From the NCBI GenBank assembly GCA_903917955.1, contig CAIXCO010000149.1, positions 1 through 9,639 of the forward strand: a stretch of DNA of 9,639 nt, read 5' to 3'. Shown here in pieces: positions 1-6,638 of this stretch (position 1 is its first letter; the number at the start of each line of letters is the position of its first letter). Origin of the DNA: an uncultured Chlorobiaceae bacterium. GTDB lineage: Bacteria; Bacteroidota; Chlorobiia; Chlorobiales; Chlorobiaceae. The notes below the pieces were generated by a model. That model saw only the letters and a program-made list of their open reading frames with translations, was not told where the DNA came from and did not search any database. Both the position numbers and the translations under genes were made by a program.

Positions 1-689
1 ACAAAGGTGTGAGGTTCAATGCCAAGGTGGTTGCCGGTACGGTTGCAGTTTGAGACCGGGGCAAGAATCCAGTTGTTGTTGACGCCAATCAGGTTCAGAA
101 GTTCCCGACCCATCATGGTGATTTCGGCAGTGTCAATACCCATAGGGCAAAAAACGGAGCAACGACGACACTCGGTACACTGGTTAAAGTAGAGATGCCA
201 CTCCTTGATCACCTCTTCGGTCAGCTTTCTTGAACCGGAAAAACCTTTGAGGATTTTTTCAGCCAGCGGAAAATCGTTGCGATAGACCGAGCGGATGAGT
301 TCAGCCCTCAAAACCGGCATATTTTTTGGGTCACCCGTGCCAAGGAAAAAATGGCATTTGTCGGCACATGCACCGCAACGCACGCAGGTATCAAGAAAAA
401 GCTTGAAGGAGCGGAAGCGCTTAAGACGGCTTTTCAGCCCATCGCGGATCGTCTTCTCCCATCCATCGGGCAGTTGCCAATCGGCATCAGTTGCTGCCCA
501 TTTACGGGGATTAGGAAGGCCAAGATCTTCGAGCACTTCCGGTTTACCGGGAAAGCACCAGTTGCCGTCACGGAACTCGACGGGCAGATCCCACCACTCC
601 TTGCCAGAAAAGTCCTCTTTCAGGAGTGCCGGTTTTTTTTTGTCGAACTCCTCTTTGAGTTCGGATAATTTTGGGAGGTATTTCGACAT
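1..689 (-). CDS. dsrK: DsrK, Fe-S subunit of the DsrMKJOP membrane complex (3' part outside window)
   Basis: Reading down from the ATG at 689 gives an open frame of 229 codons that runs off the window edge without a stop. It carries two ferredoxin-type cysteine sets: C102, C105, C108, C112 (TCVRCGACADKC) and C171, C174, C177, C181 (QCTECRRCSVFCP). These would hold two [4Fe-4S] clusters. The HdrD-like CCG domain with the catalytic cluster expected in this family would lie in the missing part. In the family DsrK is the cytoplasmic, heterodisulfide-reductase-like subunit that works with the cytochrome DsrM and is thought to interact with DsrC. No signal peptide or membrane segment is visible. 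The ATG lies 2 bases after the dsrM stop with only a weak purine stretch ahead of it, so translation is probably coupled to dsrM. dsrJ, dsrO and dsrP would be expected beyond position 1. Confidence 0.95.
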   Translation of the reverse strand, partial: MSKYLPKLSELKEEFDKKKPALLKEDFSGKEWWDLPVEFRDGNWCFPGKPEVLEDLGLPNPRKWAATDADWQLPDGWEKTIRDGLKSRLKRFRSFKLFLDTCVRCGACADKCHFFLGTGDPKNMPVLRAELIRSVYRNDFPLAEKILKGFSGSRKLTEEVIKEWHLYFNQCTECRRCSVFCPMGIDTAEITMMGRELLNLIGVNNNWILAPVSNCNRTGNHLGIEPHTF

Positions 690-691
690 AG

Positions 692-1687
692 TTATTCGTT
701 TTCAACCGGAAGACCTGCTTTTTTCATTTTTTCTCGGTAAGTATCCTCGTACTCGGCATAACTCTTGAATTTGATATCGGGATTCCATGGGTTGATATGT
801 CTCTTTTCACGGCTGTTGTTACAGAGGTTGCGTGTCGGACTCAAAAAGATTCCTCCTGCGTGCATGAGCTTGCTGAAAGGGAAATAGATGGCAAGCACAC
901 AAACAAGAAAGAAATGCACATAAAAAAGCACACCAATTTCGCCGGAAAGGGTAAAGCTGTAATCCATGAACGTCAACATCTGATCGTGCACTGGCAGCAC
1001 ATTGATTTTGGTAACATAGCGCATGCTCATGCCCACAAGAACAATGGCGAGGATCAGAAAGAGCGGGAAAAAATCAGTTGGCAGAGAAATCAGACGCAAC
1101 TTCTGGTCACGCAGCCTTCGAATAACAAGAAAGGAGAGCGCGGCAAGAACAAGCAGATCGGTTATATAGAGTGCGGGCAGGGTGATGTCTAAGAATCGAT
1201 CGGCATTGTCAAGAAAATCGGCAAAGGGTGGCACTGTGGAAAAAAAGAACTTTGAGTGGCGAAGCACAATAATGAGCATCGACCAGTGAAAAACCATGCC
1301 GCCAAGCCAGAGCCACTTGGTTGATCCGTAAGCAAGTTTAGGTCCGGCATAGAGTTCAGCTTTTGTGTTACGAAAAAGGGAGCGGAAAAGAAACACTTCA
1401 CCCAGTACCCTGGCAATGACCTCCCATAAGCGGGACGGGGATTCAAGCTTGTCCTGCTTGATCCAGTAGAGAGATTTTTCCTGCCCGCAGGTTGTGGGGA
1501 TACGAAAAGGAACAGGGCGAATGAGCCAGTTCACCATCCTGACGGCAAAACCGGTTATCAGTATCACCAGAGAGGCACAGGGAATGACGATTGCGAAGAG
1601 ATAAGCGAGGCCCGCATACTGTACACCGATATAGGGAATAAGGCAAAGAATGCCTGTAATGAGCAGTGGCAACCACACTTTTTTCAT
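692..1687 (-). CDS. dsrM: DsrM, membrane cytochrome b subunit (NarI-like)
   Basis: 331-residue integral membrane protein of the DsrMKJOP quinone-interacting complex. By eye there are about six hydrophobic segments, near residues 4-22, 27-48, 125-146, 168-190, 205-222 and 248-272. Histidines lie where NarI-family b-heme ligands are expected: H134 and H144 in GGMVFHWSMLIIVLRH, and H258 and H276 in FYVHFF...KLMHAGG. The role is electron transfer between the quinone pool and the DsrK/DsrC side. The ATG overlaps the dsrT stop in an ATGA junction (1684-1687), and a strong Shine-Dalgarno GGAGGG sits at 1695-1700, 7 bases upstream, which fixes the start. The C-terminal tail after about residue 280 is hydrophilic and charged, probably cytoplasmic toward DsrK. 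Length and order fit the green sulfur bacterial dsr cluster. The family call is firm; the heme ligand assignment is inferred from position. Confidence 0.95.
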   Translation of the reverse strand: MKKVWLPLLITGILCLIPYIGVQYAGLAYLFAIVIPCASLVILITGFAVRMVNWLIRPVPFRIPTTCGQEKSLYWIKQDKLESPSRLWEVIARVLGEVFLFRSLFRNTKAELYAGPKLAYGSTKWLWLGGMVFHWSMLIIVLRHSKFFFSTVPPFADFLDNADRFLDITLPALYITDLLVLAALSFLVIRRLRDQKLRLISLPTDFFPLFLILAIVLVGMSMRYVTKINVLPVHDQMLTFMDYSFTLSGEIGVLFYVHFFLVCVLAIYFPFSKLMHAGGIFLSPTRNLCNNSREKRHINPWNPDIKFKSYAEYEDTYREKMKKAGLPVENE

Positions 1688-2154
1688 GCCTCGGCCCTCC
1701 GTAACTTCATGAAGAGCATTCGTTTGTTTTCATCAAGCTTGAGTTGACAAATCTGTTCACGCTGCAGCATGAAACTGTCGAACGCCTGAAGGGTCAGCTC
1801 TTCAAGGCGGCTCTGCAACACATCCGGGTCGAGCTGTTTCAATGATTGTTTTTGACTGCTTTTCAAAGAGAACTCCAGAATGATTTTTTTTAATTCGAAA
1901 AAAAGCGACATCGTCCGAGAGGGCGGCATATCCTGTACTGCAAGGATTCGCGAAAGCTGCAACAATGCAGAAGCAAGAAGTTCGCTGTTTTTTTCGAAAT
2001 TATCAAGCACCATCCCGAGAGCTTGATGGAGGGCATCTGCAACCGGAGAGCCGGGTGCCATTTTTCCGGAGAATAAGAGCAGCGATCGCCTCATCCAGGC
2101 GTCGAGAATCTCTTTTTTGTTTTCCTGAACTGCTCGACCCCATTCAATAGTCAT
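1684..2154 (-). CDS. dsrT: DsrT, RsbRD-N-like soluble protein of unknown function
   Basis: 156-residue protein, mostly helical by eye, with no signal peptide, no membrane segment and a single cysteine (C136). The start (WGRAVQENKKEILDAWMRR) resembles the N-terminal RsbRD domain, where an N-K-x-x-I-L-x-x-W pattern is common. That domain is found in RsbR-type sensors and as stand-alone proteins in dsr and other sulfur or redox operons. No STAS domain follows, so a stressosome role is not supported. The name rests on the position between dsrH and dsrM, where dsrT occurs in green sulfur bacteria and sulfate reducers. Its molecular role is not established; assembly or regulation of DsrMKJOP is only a guess. 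An in-frame TGA about 30 bases upstream shows the frame cannot extend much, so the ATG at 2154 is the best start. No good Shine-Dalgarno sequence precedes it. The stop overlaps the dsrM ATG by 4 bases. Confidence 0.85.
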   Translation of the reverse strand: MTIEWGRAVQENKKEILDAWMRRSLLLFSGKMAPGSPVADALHQALGMVLDNFEKNSELLASALLQLSRILAVQDMPPSRTMSLFFELKKIILEFSLKSSQKQSLKQLDPDVLQSRLEELTLQAFDSFMLQREQICQLKLDENKRMLFMKLRRAEA

Positions 2155-2203
2155 AAGGCAAGGGAATAACGGTTTTCAAAGTTTGCTCTGCCCCTGGTCT
2201 CGC

Positions 2204-2497
2204 TCAGAACCAAGTGTTTACCTGGTGCTCCTCTACCAGCCCGACAAAACCCTCATAATCAATTGCTCCAACCCCTTCGGCAACCGCATTAATTCCTCGG
2301 GCACTCAGGTCGGGTTGAAGCGCAAATACGGGATTGCTTTTTTGGAGAGCTTCAATCATCGGTGAAAACCTGTTGGAGGCCTGAACGGCATAGACACCGT
2401 CCTCAATAAAGAGAACAGGATCGCCAGGCTGAAGAAACCTGAAACAGGTTTCCATCGTGGTGGTTTCGAACGGAGATTTGTTGATTGTATGTAACAT
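2204..2497 (-). CDS. dsrH: DsrH, TusB-like subunit of the DsrEFH sulfurtransferase
   Basis: 97-residue DsrH/TusB family protein. The opening MLHTINKSPFE is the typical DsrH start, and C18 in METCFRFL lies where the conserved DsrH cysteine is found (Cys20 in A. vinosum). The segment VLFIEDGVYAV is also close to VVFIGDGVYAL in neighbouring DsrF, in keeping with DsrE, DsrF and DsrH being paralogues with one fold. In the family DsrH joins DsrE and DsrF in a cytoplasmic heterohexamer that relays persulfide sulfur toward DsrC. The gene lies 35 bases after dsrF. The leader is nearly all A/T (2498-2516) and shows no Shine-Dalgarno sequence within normal range. A short A/T-only inverted repeat (ATATTA/TAATAT) ends in the start codon, so translation may depend on coupling or on an unstructured leader. 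Confidence 0.94.
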   Translation of the reverse strand: MLHTINKSPFETTTMETCFRFLQPGDPVLFIEDGVYAVQASNRFSPMIEALQKSNPVFALQPDLSARGINAVAEGVGAIDYEGFVGLVEEHQVNTWF

Positions 2498-2532
2498 ATT
2501 AATAAATAATATTTTATAAATCCATTACCTGT

Positions 2533-2904
2533 TCAGTGATGAATAACAACATCCTGCTCTTTCATCAATTTGCCGATGTTTTCAGAATTCATCACCTCGA
2601 CACCAACAATCAAATCATCTTCACCAAGACCGCGCTCTTCAAGTGAGATTTGATCAACATAAAGTTTTTCGACGTCATAACCATCAAGAGCCATGAATGT
2701 ACGGGAAAAACCCTTGATACCAATGGCACTGGTATCCTGACCTTTTTTAAGGGCATATACCCCGTCGCCGATAAAGACAACCGAGAGATCCTGCTCGTAG
2801 GCGGCCATGATCAGAATCATCTCCAGCCCCTCATACGTATAGATTGTCCCGTGTGGTGCATGGCGCAAGACATGCATGATCTTCTTTACATTTTCGTTTT
2901 CCAT
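2533..2904 (-). CDS. dsrF: DsrF, TusC-like subunit of the DsrEFH sulfurtransferase
   Basis: 123-residue DsrE/DsrF-like protein. The N-terminal part (VLRHAPHGTIYTYEGLEM) and the later VVFIGDGVYAL are characteristic of DsrF/TusC. The protein contains no cysteine at all, so it cannot carry a persulfide itself and must act structurally within the DsrEFH hexamer; in A. vinosum the persulfide-carrying residue is also in DsrE, not DsrF. The start is 8 bases after the dsrE stop. The nearest purine-rich stretch (GGAGATTAA, overlapping the dsrE stop) is about 13 bases from the ATG, longer than usual, so coupling to dsrE translation is likely. Placed between dsrE and dsrH in the standard order. Confidence 0.94.
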   Translation of the reverse strand: MENENVKKIMHVLRHAPHGTIYTYEGLEMILIMAAYEQDLSVVFIGDGVYALKKGQDTSAIGIKGFSRTFMALDGYDVEKLYVDQISLEERGLGEDDLIVGVEVMNSENIGKLMKEQDVVIHH

Positions 2905-2912
2905 ATAATAGC

Positions 2913-3272
2913 TTAATCTCCAAAGGTTACAAATCTGTCGTTTCGAATTGCAATGTCTGTAAGGGTTCCAAGCCCGGTGATGCTACTGCCCTCAACAAGC
3001 ACATCATCATTGATTCCCCGACGTTTCGACGCGGCAATACAGGCAAGGATCTCAAAGCCGTTTTTCCGGGCCAGTTCACCCCAGCGGGCCGCAATATTGC
3101 GGTCGTCCTGGGGTGGATCCATGAGCTTCGTCACATTGGTAACCCCGTCATTGTAAAGAAAGACGGCATCAACCTTATGTCCTTTTTTGATGGCAGCTTC
3201 AGCAAACTTGAAGGCCGTATCGGAGGCCTGATGGTTATACGGCCCCTCCTTGAGCAAAATTCCTATGTTCAT
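2913..3272 (-). CDS. dsrE: DsrE, TusD-like persulfide-carrying sulfurtransferase subunit
   Basis: DsrE/TusD family subunit, 119 residues from the chosen ATG. It shows the Rossmann-like DsrE fold pattern, with a first strand (MNIGILLKEGPYN), a second strand VDAVFLYNDGV and the active-site loop FEILACIAASKRRG. With the ATG at 3272 the cysteine falls at residue 78, the same number as the sulfur-binding Cys78 of A. vinosum DsrE. An in-frame TTG at 3278 could add two residues, but GGGGA sits 6 bases from the ATG, which favours 3272. The role is to receive persulfide sulfur and pass it to DsrC together with DsrF and DsrH. This is the first gene after the terminator-like hairpin at 3307-3346, so its transcription depends on read-through or an unrecognised promoter in the 56-base gap. 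Confidence 0.95.
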   Translation of the reverse strand: MNIGILLKEGPYNHQASDTAFKFAEAAIKKGHKVDAVFLYNDGVTNVTKLMDPPQDDRNIAARWGELARKNGFEILACIAASKRRGINDDVLVEGSSITGLGTLTDIAIRNDRFVTFGD

Positions 3273-3306
3273 GACCAATCCCCGCCAAAATTTAAATGTT
3301 CATGCG

Positions 3307-3346
3307 AAAAAAAAGCGGTGCCGTGCACTCAGAGCCCGGCACGCTT
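3307..3346 (-). terminator. Intrinsic-terminator-like hairpin at dsrU end, inside the operon
   Basis: On the minus strand, AAGCGTGCCG (3346-3337) can pair with CGGCACCGCTT (3323-3313). The stem is 10 base pairs with one single-base bulge, closing a 13-base loop. It is followed directly by a run of eight T (3314-3307). This is the shape of a Rho-independent terminator. The stem and loop contain the last codons and the TGA stop of dsrU (3331-3329), so a translating ribosome would cover part of it. Placed before dsrEFHTMK, it probably lowers expression of the second half of the operon rather than ending it. The structure is seen directly; its activity is inferred. Confidence 0.75.
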
Positions 3347-3697
3347 CCCTTTAAATGCTTCATAAAGAGGCAACCAGGTTTTTGCATCTTCGGCAAATGG
3401 CTTTTCGATAAACTGGCAAAAGTAAAGCGCATTTTCGGCCGCAGAGAGATTACCGTTTTTGAGTGCATCGAGAGCCTTCTGGCCTGAATCGGCCGCATCA
3501 TTTCCGGTGAGCTTTGCCTGCTTCCAATAGTTGATGGCCTCCAGCCGAAAAATAAAATTTTTCGGCTGTGACTCGGCCTGCTTGAGCGACGAGAGCTCTA
3601 CATTACGGGGCCCGAACGTAACGGGCCATCCTGTTTCAGCCCACTTTCTGGAGGATGCAATGGCCTCCTGAACCTGATATATGACATCTTCTGACAT
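3329..3697 (-). CDS. dsrU: DsrU, small uncharacterised protein of green sulfur bacterial dsr clusters
   Basis: 122-residue soluble protein from the ATG at 3697. That start is preferred because AAGAGGAG lies 11 bases upstream; an in-frame ATG at 3724 would add nine residues but has only a weak purine stretch ahead. There is no signal peptide or membrane segment. The first half has a short GWPVTFGPRN stretch. The rest is alanine-rich and helical (LEAINYWKQAKLTG, ALDALKNGNLSAAENALYF), reminiscent of a TPR-like helical hairpin, but I do not recognise a defined domain. One cysteine lies in ALYFCQF. The symbol rests on its place between dsrL and dsrE, as in the published dsrNCABLUEFHTMK order of green sulfur bacteria. 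Function is unknown. It follows dsrL by 46 bases and its stop lies inside a terminator-like hairpin. Confidence 0.75.
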   Translation of the reverse strand: MSEDVIYQVQEAIASSRKWAETGWPVTFGPRNVELSSLKQAESQPKNFIFRLEAINYWKQAKLTGNDAADSGQKALDALKNGNLSAAENALYFCQFIEKPFAEDAKTWLPLYEAFKGKRAGL

Positions 3698-3743
3698 GGA
3701 TCCGTTATCTCCTCTTGTTTTCATGATTTCTTTTCGCCCCAGC

Positions 3744-5480
3744 CTAAAGACCTTCACCCATCCCCATCTGGATAAACCCGGAAGGGCAGACCAGTGAACA
3801 AAGATGGCATCCGACGCACTTCTCGTAATTGGTTGTGACCATCTCCCCTTGCGGATTGTCCCTGAACCGGGTAACGGCTTCCTGTGGACAAAATGAGAGG
3901 CACTGTTTGCAATCAAAACAAAGCCCGCAGCTCATGCAACGCGCTGACTCCGCCTTGGCCTCACCTTCACTCAGTGCTGCAAGCAGCTCATCGTGGTTAC
4001 CAACCACATTGTCGAGCTCAATGGTCTCTCTCTTTGCCTGTTCTGAATGAATAAAATAGAGAACATCCTGCTTGTGGACTTTGGTAATCTCCCGATACCC
4101 CTGTTCAGGAAGAGGTAGCCCTTTAAGAAAAGCATCAATGGAATTTGCAGCCTTTCGTCCGTGACCGACTGCCGTGGTAATAAGATCAACCTTTATAGCA
4201 TCACCACCTCCGAAGAGGTTCTCTTTGCCCTGCAGGCGAAAATAACGATCGACCTTGAGCCATTGACTGCCAGCGGTAACACTTTCAAAACCCTGCAAAT
4301 CGGCGCTCTGCCCAATAGCAGCAACAATCATGTCGGCCTCAATGTCAAAAGTTTCTTCGGTATTTTTGTAGCGGAAAAAAGGAATTGGCGAATTCCAGCC
4401 ATCCTCTCCCTTCACTTTTTTTGCCATTTTGGCACAACGCAGAGCCTGAACTCCATTCTCTCCGCTGATGACTTCAAGTGCCCCGCTCATGTAGTGCATG
4501 GCAGCTCCCTCCCTCGCAGCATCATCAAATTCAATCTGGAAGCAGGCCATCTCCTCCCGAGGAACTCCGGCAACCACAGAAGCCTGGGAACCAAGGCGGA
4601 GCGCAAGACGCGCAACATCCATCGCGACGTTACCATCACCGATAACCAATACCTTTTTCCCGATGGAAATGTCGTCACCCTGCACTTCGTAGTTTCTGAG
4701 GATGTCAATGGCATTGGTCACTCCGGGAATCCCAGCGGAGCCTGGCACCGGAAGAGCACGGCCCAATTGGGCTCCTGGAGCAAGAAAAATTGCGTCATAC
4801 TCTTGCTCCAGTTGTGCAAGAGTAATATCCACTCCAACGCGGACACCCATTTTCGTTTCAACCCCAAGGTTGATGATCCGCTGGATTTCAGCCTCAAGAA
4901 CGTTGCGGTCAACACGGTAGCCCATGATACCGTAGAGCACCATTCCACCCAATTTCTCATTGGCATCGTAAATCGTTACTGCATGACCTTTGCGGCGAAG
5001 CTGATAGGCAACCGAAAGTCCTGCCGGGCCACCTCCGATGACGGCAACCCTTTTACCGGTGTCCACACCCGCTCCAGGCAGTTGCAGGCCAGCTTCGATA
5101 CCGTAATTGCCAATCACCTGCTCCACGGCATTAATAGCCACACTTTCATCATGGTGCTGGCGATTGCAGCCATTTTCACAGGGATGCGGACATATCCTGC
5201 CCATAACGGCAGGAAAGGGGTTCGCATCAACAATGGTCTCCCATGCAGCTTTCAGGGCATTGTCAGACTTGTCAACACCATTCAGCAAACGGTGATAACC
5301 ACGGATGTCCTCCCCGGCCGGGCACTCCGCCATACAGGGCGCAAGCTGCCTGACATAGACCGGACATTTGTGACTATGGTCTCCAAATGCAACAATCTTG
5401 TCGGTTCCCTTCAATTCACTGAATGGCGGGAAGACATAAGATGTCGCAAAATCAAGGATAGGATTGGATTCTACCTTCAT
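3744..5480 (-). CDS. dsrL: DsrL, FAD/Fe-S NAD(P)H oxidoreductase partner of DsrAB
   Basis: 578-residue cytoplasmic iron-sulfur flavoprotein related to the small subunit of glutamate synthase (GltD). The N-terminal Fe-S region has C39, C49, C53 (LAPCMAECPAGEDIRGYH) and C97, C101, C105 (CPHPCENGC). The FAD site is VIGGGPAGLSVAYQL, near 148-161. The nucleotide site is VIGDGNVAMDVARLAL, near 279-294. A second FAD-contact segment, NLFGGGDAIKVDLITTAVGHG, spans 421-441. The C-terminal ferredoxin domain has C521/C524/C527/C531 and C555/C558/C561/C565, preceded by an extra pair C515/C518. In sulfur oxidisers DsrL takes electrons from DsrAB and reduces NAD(P)+. It is clearly shorter than A. vinosum DsrL (about 650 residues), as expected for the green sulfur bacterial type. 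AGGAG lies 7 bases before the ATG; the dsrB stop is 18 bases upstream. Confidence 0.96.
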   Translation of the reverse strand: MKVESNPILDFATSYVFPPFSELKGTDKIVAFGDHSHKCPVYVRQLAPCMAECPAGEDIRGYHRLLNGVDKSDNALKAAWETIVDANPFPAVMGRICPHPCENGCNRQHHDESVAINAVEQVIGNYGIEAGLQLPGAGVDTGKRVAVIGGGPAGLSVAYQLRRKGHAVTIYDANEKLGGMVLYGIMGYRVDRNVLEAEIQRIINLGVETKMGVRVGVDITLAQLEQEYDAIFLAPGAQLGRALPVPGSAGIPGVTNAIDILRNYEVQGDDISIGKKVLVIGDGNVAMDVARLALRLGSQASVVAGVPREEMACFQIEFDDAAREGAAMHYMSGALEVISGENGVQALRCAKMAKKVKGEDGWNSPIPFFRYKNTEETFDIEADMIVAAIGQSADLQGFESVTAGSQWLKVDRYFRLQGKENLFGGGDAIKVDLITTAVGHGRKAANSIDAFLKGLPLPEQGYREITKVHKQDVLYFIHSEQAKRETIELDNVVGNHDELLAALSEGEAKAESARCMSCGLCFDCKQCLSFCPQEAVTRFRDNPQGEMVTTNYEKCVGCHLCSLVCPSGFIQMGMGEGL

Positions 5481-5498
5481 GAATTATCTCCTGTAAGT

Positions 5499-6578
5499 CT
5501 AAAAGCGGACATGAGCAGACTGATTGAACGTGGTTCTTGCGTGACGGTAGCTGTCGATCATGTCATCATCAAAAACAAGTCCTGTTTCATCAAAAAAGCG
5601 TTTCCATCCAATCCGGTTAATCCACTCCCCTACTCGTTCCCAGGGACGTCCACCCGCTTTGTATGCGGTCAGGATTTTTCCGACTACCTCGGTGACCTCA
5701 GGCCATCTCGGTGGATTGTTTGGCAGATTATGAGCAACAATGCTCATTGTTGATGGTTTGGAGCGGGCATTACTGTTCTTGCCACCGACCCAGATCGCAA
5801 ATTTCGAGTGCTCGGGATGGTTGATTTCCATGGCCGGGCAGGCTCCAAAACAGGCGCCGCAGCAGATACATTTTGCCTCATCGACCATCAGCGATTTCTT
5901 GCCATTGATCACTGTCGGCCTGATGGCTGCAACAGGACAACGGGTAACCGCTTTCGGTAATTCACAGATTGTTGCGAGATGATCGTGGTTGATTCTTGGA
6001 GGGCGAGTGTGTTTGATAACCACAGCAATATCGGCCTGACCGCCACAGTTGATTGCACAACAGGAGGTCGAGAGCCTCACCTTGTTGGGCATCTCCATCC
6101 CCTTGAACTCATTGTAAAGCGTATCCATCATCGACTTCACAACTCCTGAAGCATCAGTCGCCGGAATATCACAATGAAGCCACCCCTGGGTATGTGATAC
6201 CGATGAGACACACATCCCTGTTCCACCAACAGGAAATCCCATCTCTTCGAGTTCGCGGATCATCGGCTCTACATTCGCCTCGTTGGGCGTCAAAAACTCA
6301 ACGTTGTTGCGTACGGTGAAGCGAAGATAACCGTCACTGTACTTGTCGGCAACATCACACAGCCGCCGAAGCATGTCAACCGTATCCTGACGGGGCGTTC
6401 CTGCCCGGACCGTGTAGATGGTGTCACCACTGTGTGCGACATGCTTCAGAACTCCGGGCTTGGGAATTTCGTGATATTTCCACTGCCCGTAATTTTTTAT
6501 TACAACCGGATGCAAGGCCTCCTCATAGCTGTGAGGCCCCGACTCCACGGTTTTCCACTTTTTTTCAGGACTGCTCAT
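5499..6578 (-). CDS. dsrB: DsrB, beta subunit of reverse dissimilatory sulfite reductase
   Basis: 359-residue beta subunit of the siroheme/[4Fe-4S] sulfite reductase, working here in the oxidative direction (sulfur on DsrC to sulfite). The N-terminal half holds the sulfite reductase ferredoxin-like half-domain (SDGYLRFTVRNNVEFL near 81-96). The siroheme-cluster cysteines match the DsrB pattern: C136 (GWLHCDIPATDASG), then C173, C174, C178 (TSCCAINCGG). A ferredoxin insert follows, with C214 (TRCPVAAI) and C237, C240, C243, C247 (CICCGACFGACP), for an added [4Fe-4S] cluster. The C-terminus (HARTTFNQSAHVRF) resembles other DsrB tails that reach toward the DsrC site. AAGGAA lies upstream of the ATG. 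It is 60 bases downstream of dsrA and 18 upstream of dsrL, consistent with co-expression. Confidence 0.97.
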   Translation of the reverse strand: MSSPEKKWKTVESGPHSYEEALHPVVIKNYGQWKYHEIPKPGVLKHVAHSGDTIYTVRAGTPRQDTVDMLRRLCDVADKYSDGYLRFTVRNNVEFLTPNEANVEPMIRELEEMGFPVGGTGMCVSSVSHTQGWLHCDIPATDASGVVKSMMDTLYNEFKGMEMPNKVRLSTSCCAINCGGQADIAVVIKHTRPPRINHDHLATICELPKAVTRCPVAAIRPTVINGKKSLMVDEAKCICCGACFGACPAMEINHPEHSKFAIWVGGKNSNARSKPSTMSIVAHNLPNNPPRWPEVTEVVGKILTAYKAGGRPWERVGEWINRIGWKRFFDETGLVFDDDMIDSYRHARTTFNQSAHVRF

Positions 6579-6638
6579 AGTGTTTGTTCCTTATAAATTA
6601 TTCCTACCTGCATGAGTAGCATTCAATCAACCAGGCGC

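Noticed and set aside
1189..1676. Two short minus-strand frames within dsrM in another frame (1189-1446, 1443-1676), suggesting a possible frameshift in dsrM
   Set aside because: The dsrM frame itself is open from 1687 to 692 with continuous membrane segments and heme histidines, so there is no frameshift.
3698..3916. Extended N-terminus for the dsrU frame up to an ATG at 3916
   Set aside because: This would overlap about 170 bases of the dsrL C-terminal ferredoxin domain in another frame. A proper Shine-Dalgarno supports the ATG at 3697.
4161..5753. Long plus-strand open frame of 530 codons opposite dsrL and the end of dsrB
   Set aside because: It lies wholly antisense to two firmly identified genes, its translation shows no recognisable motif and has low-complexity, unlikely composition, and no ribosome site or promoter is evident. 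It is a shadow frame.
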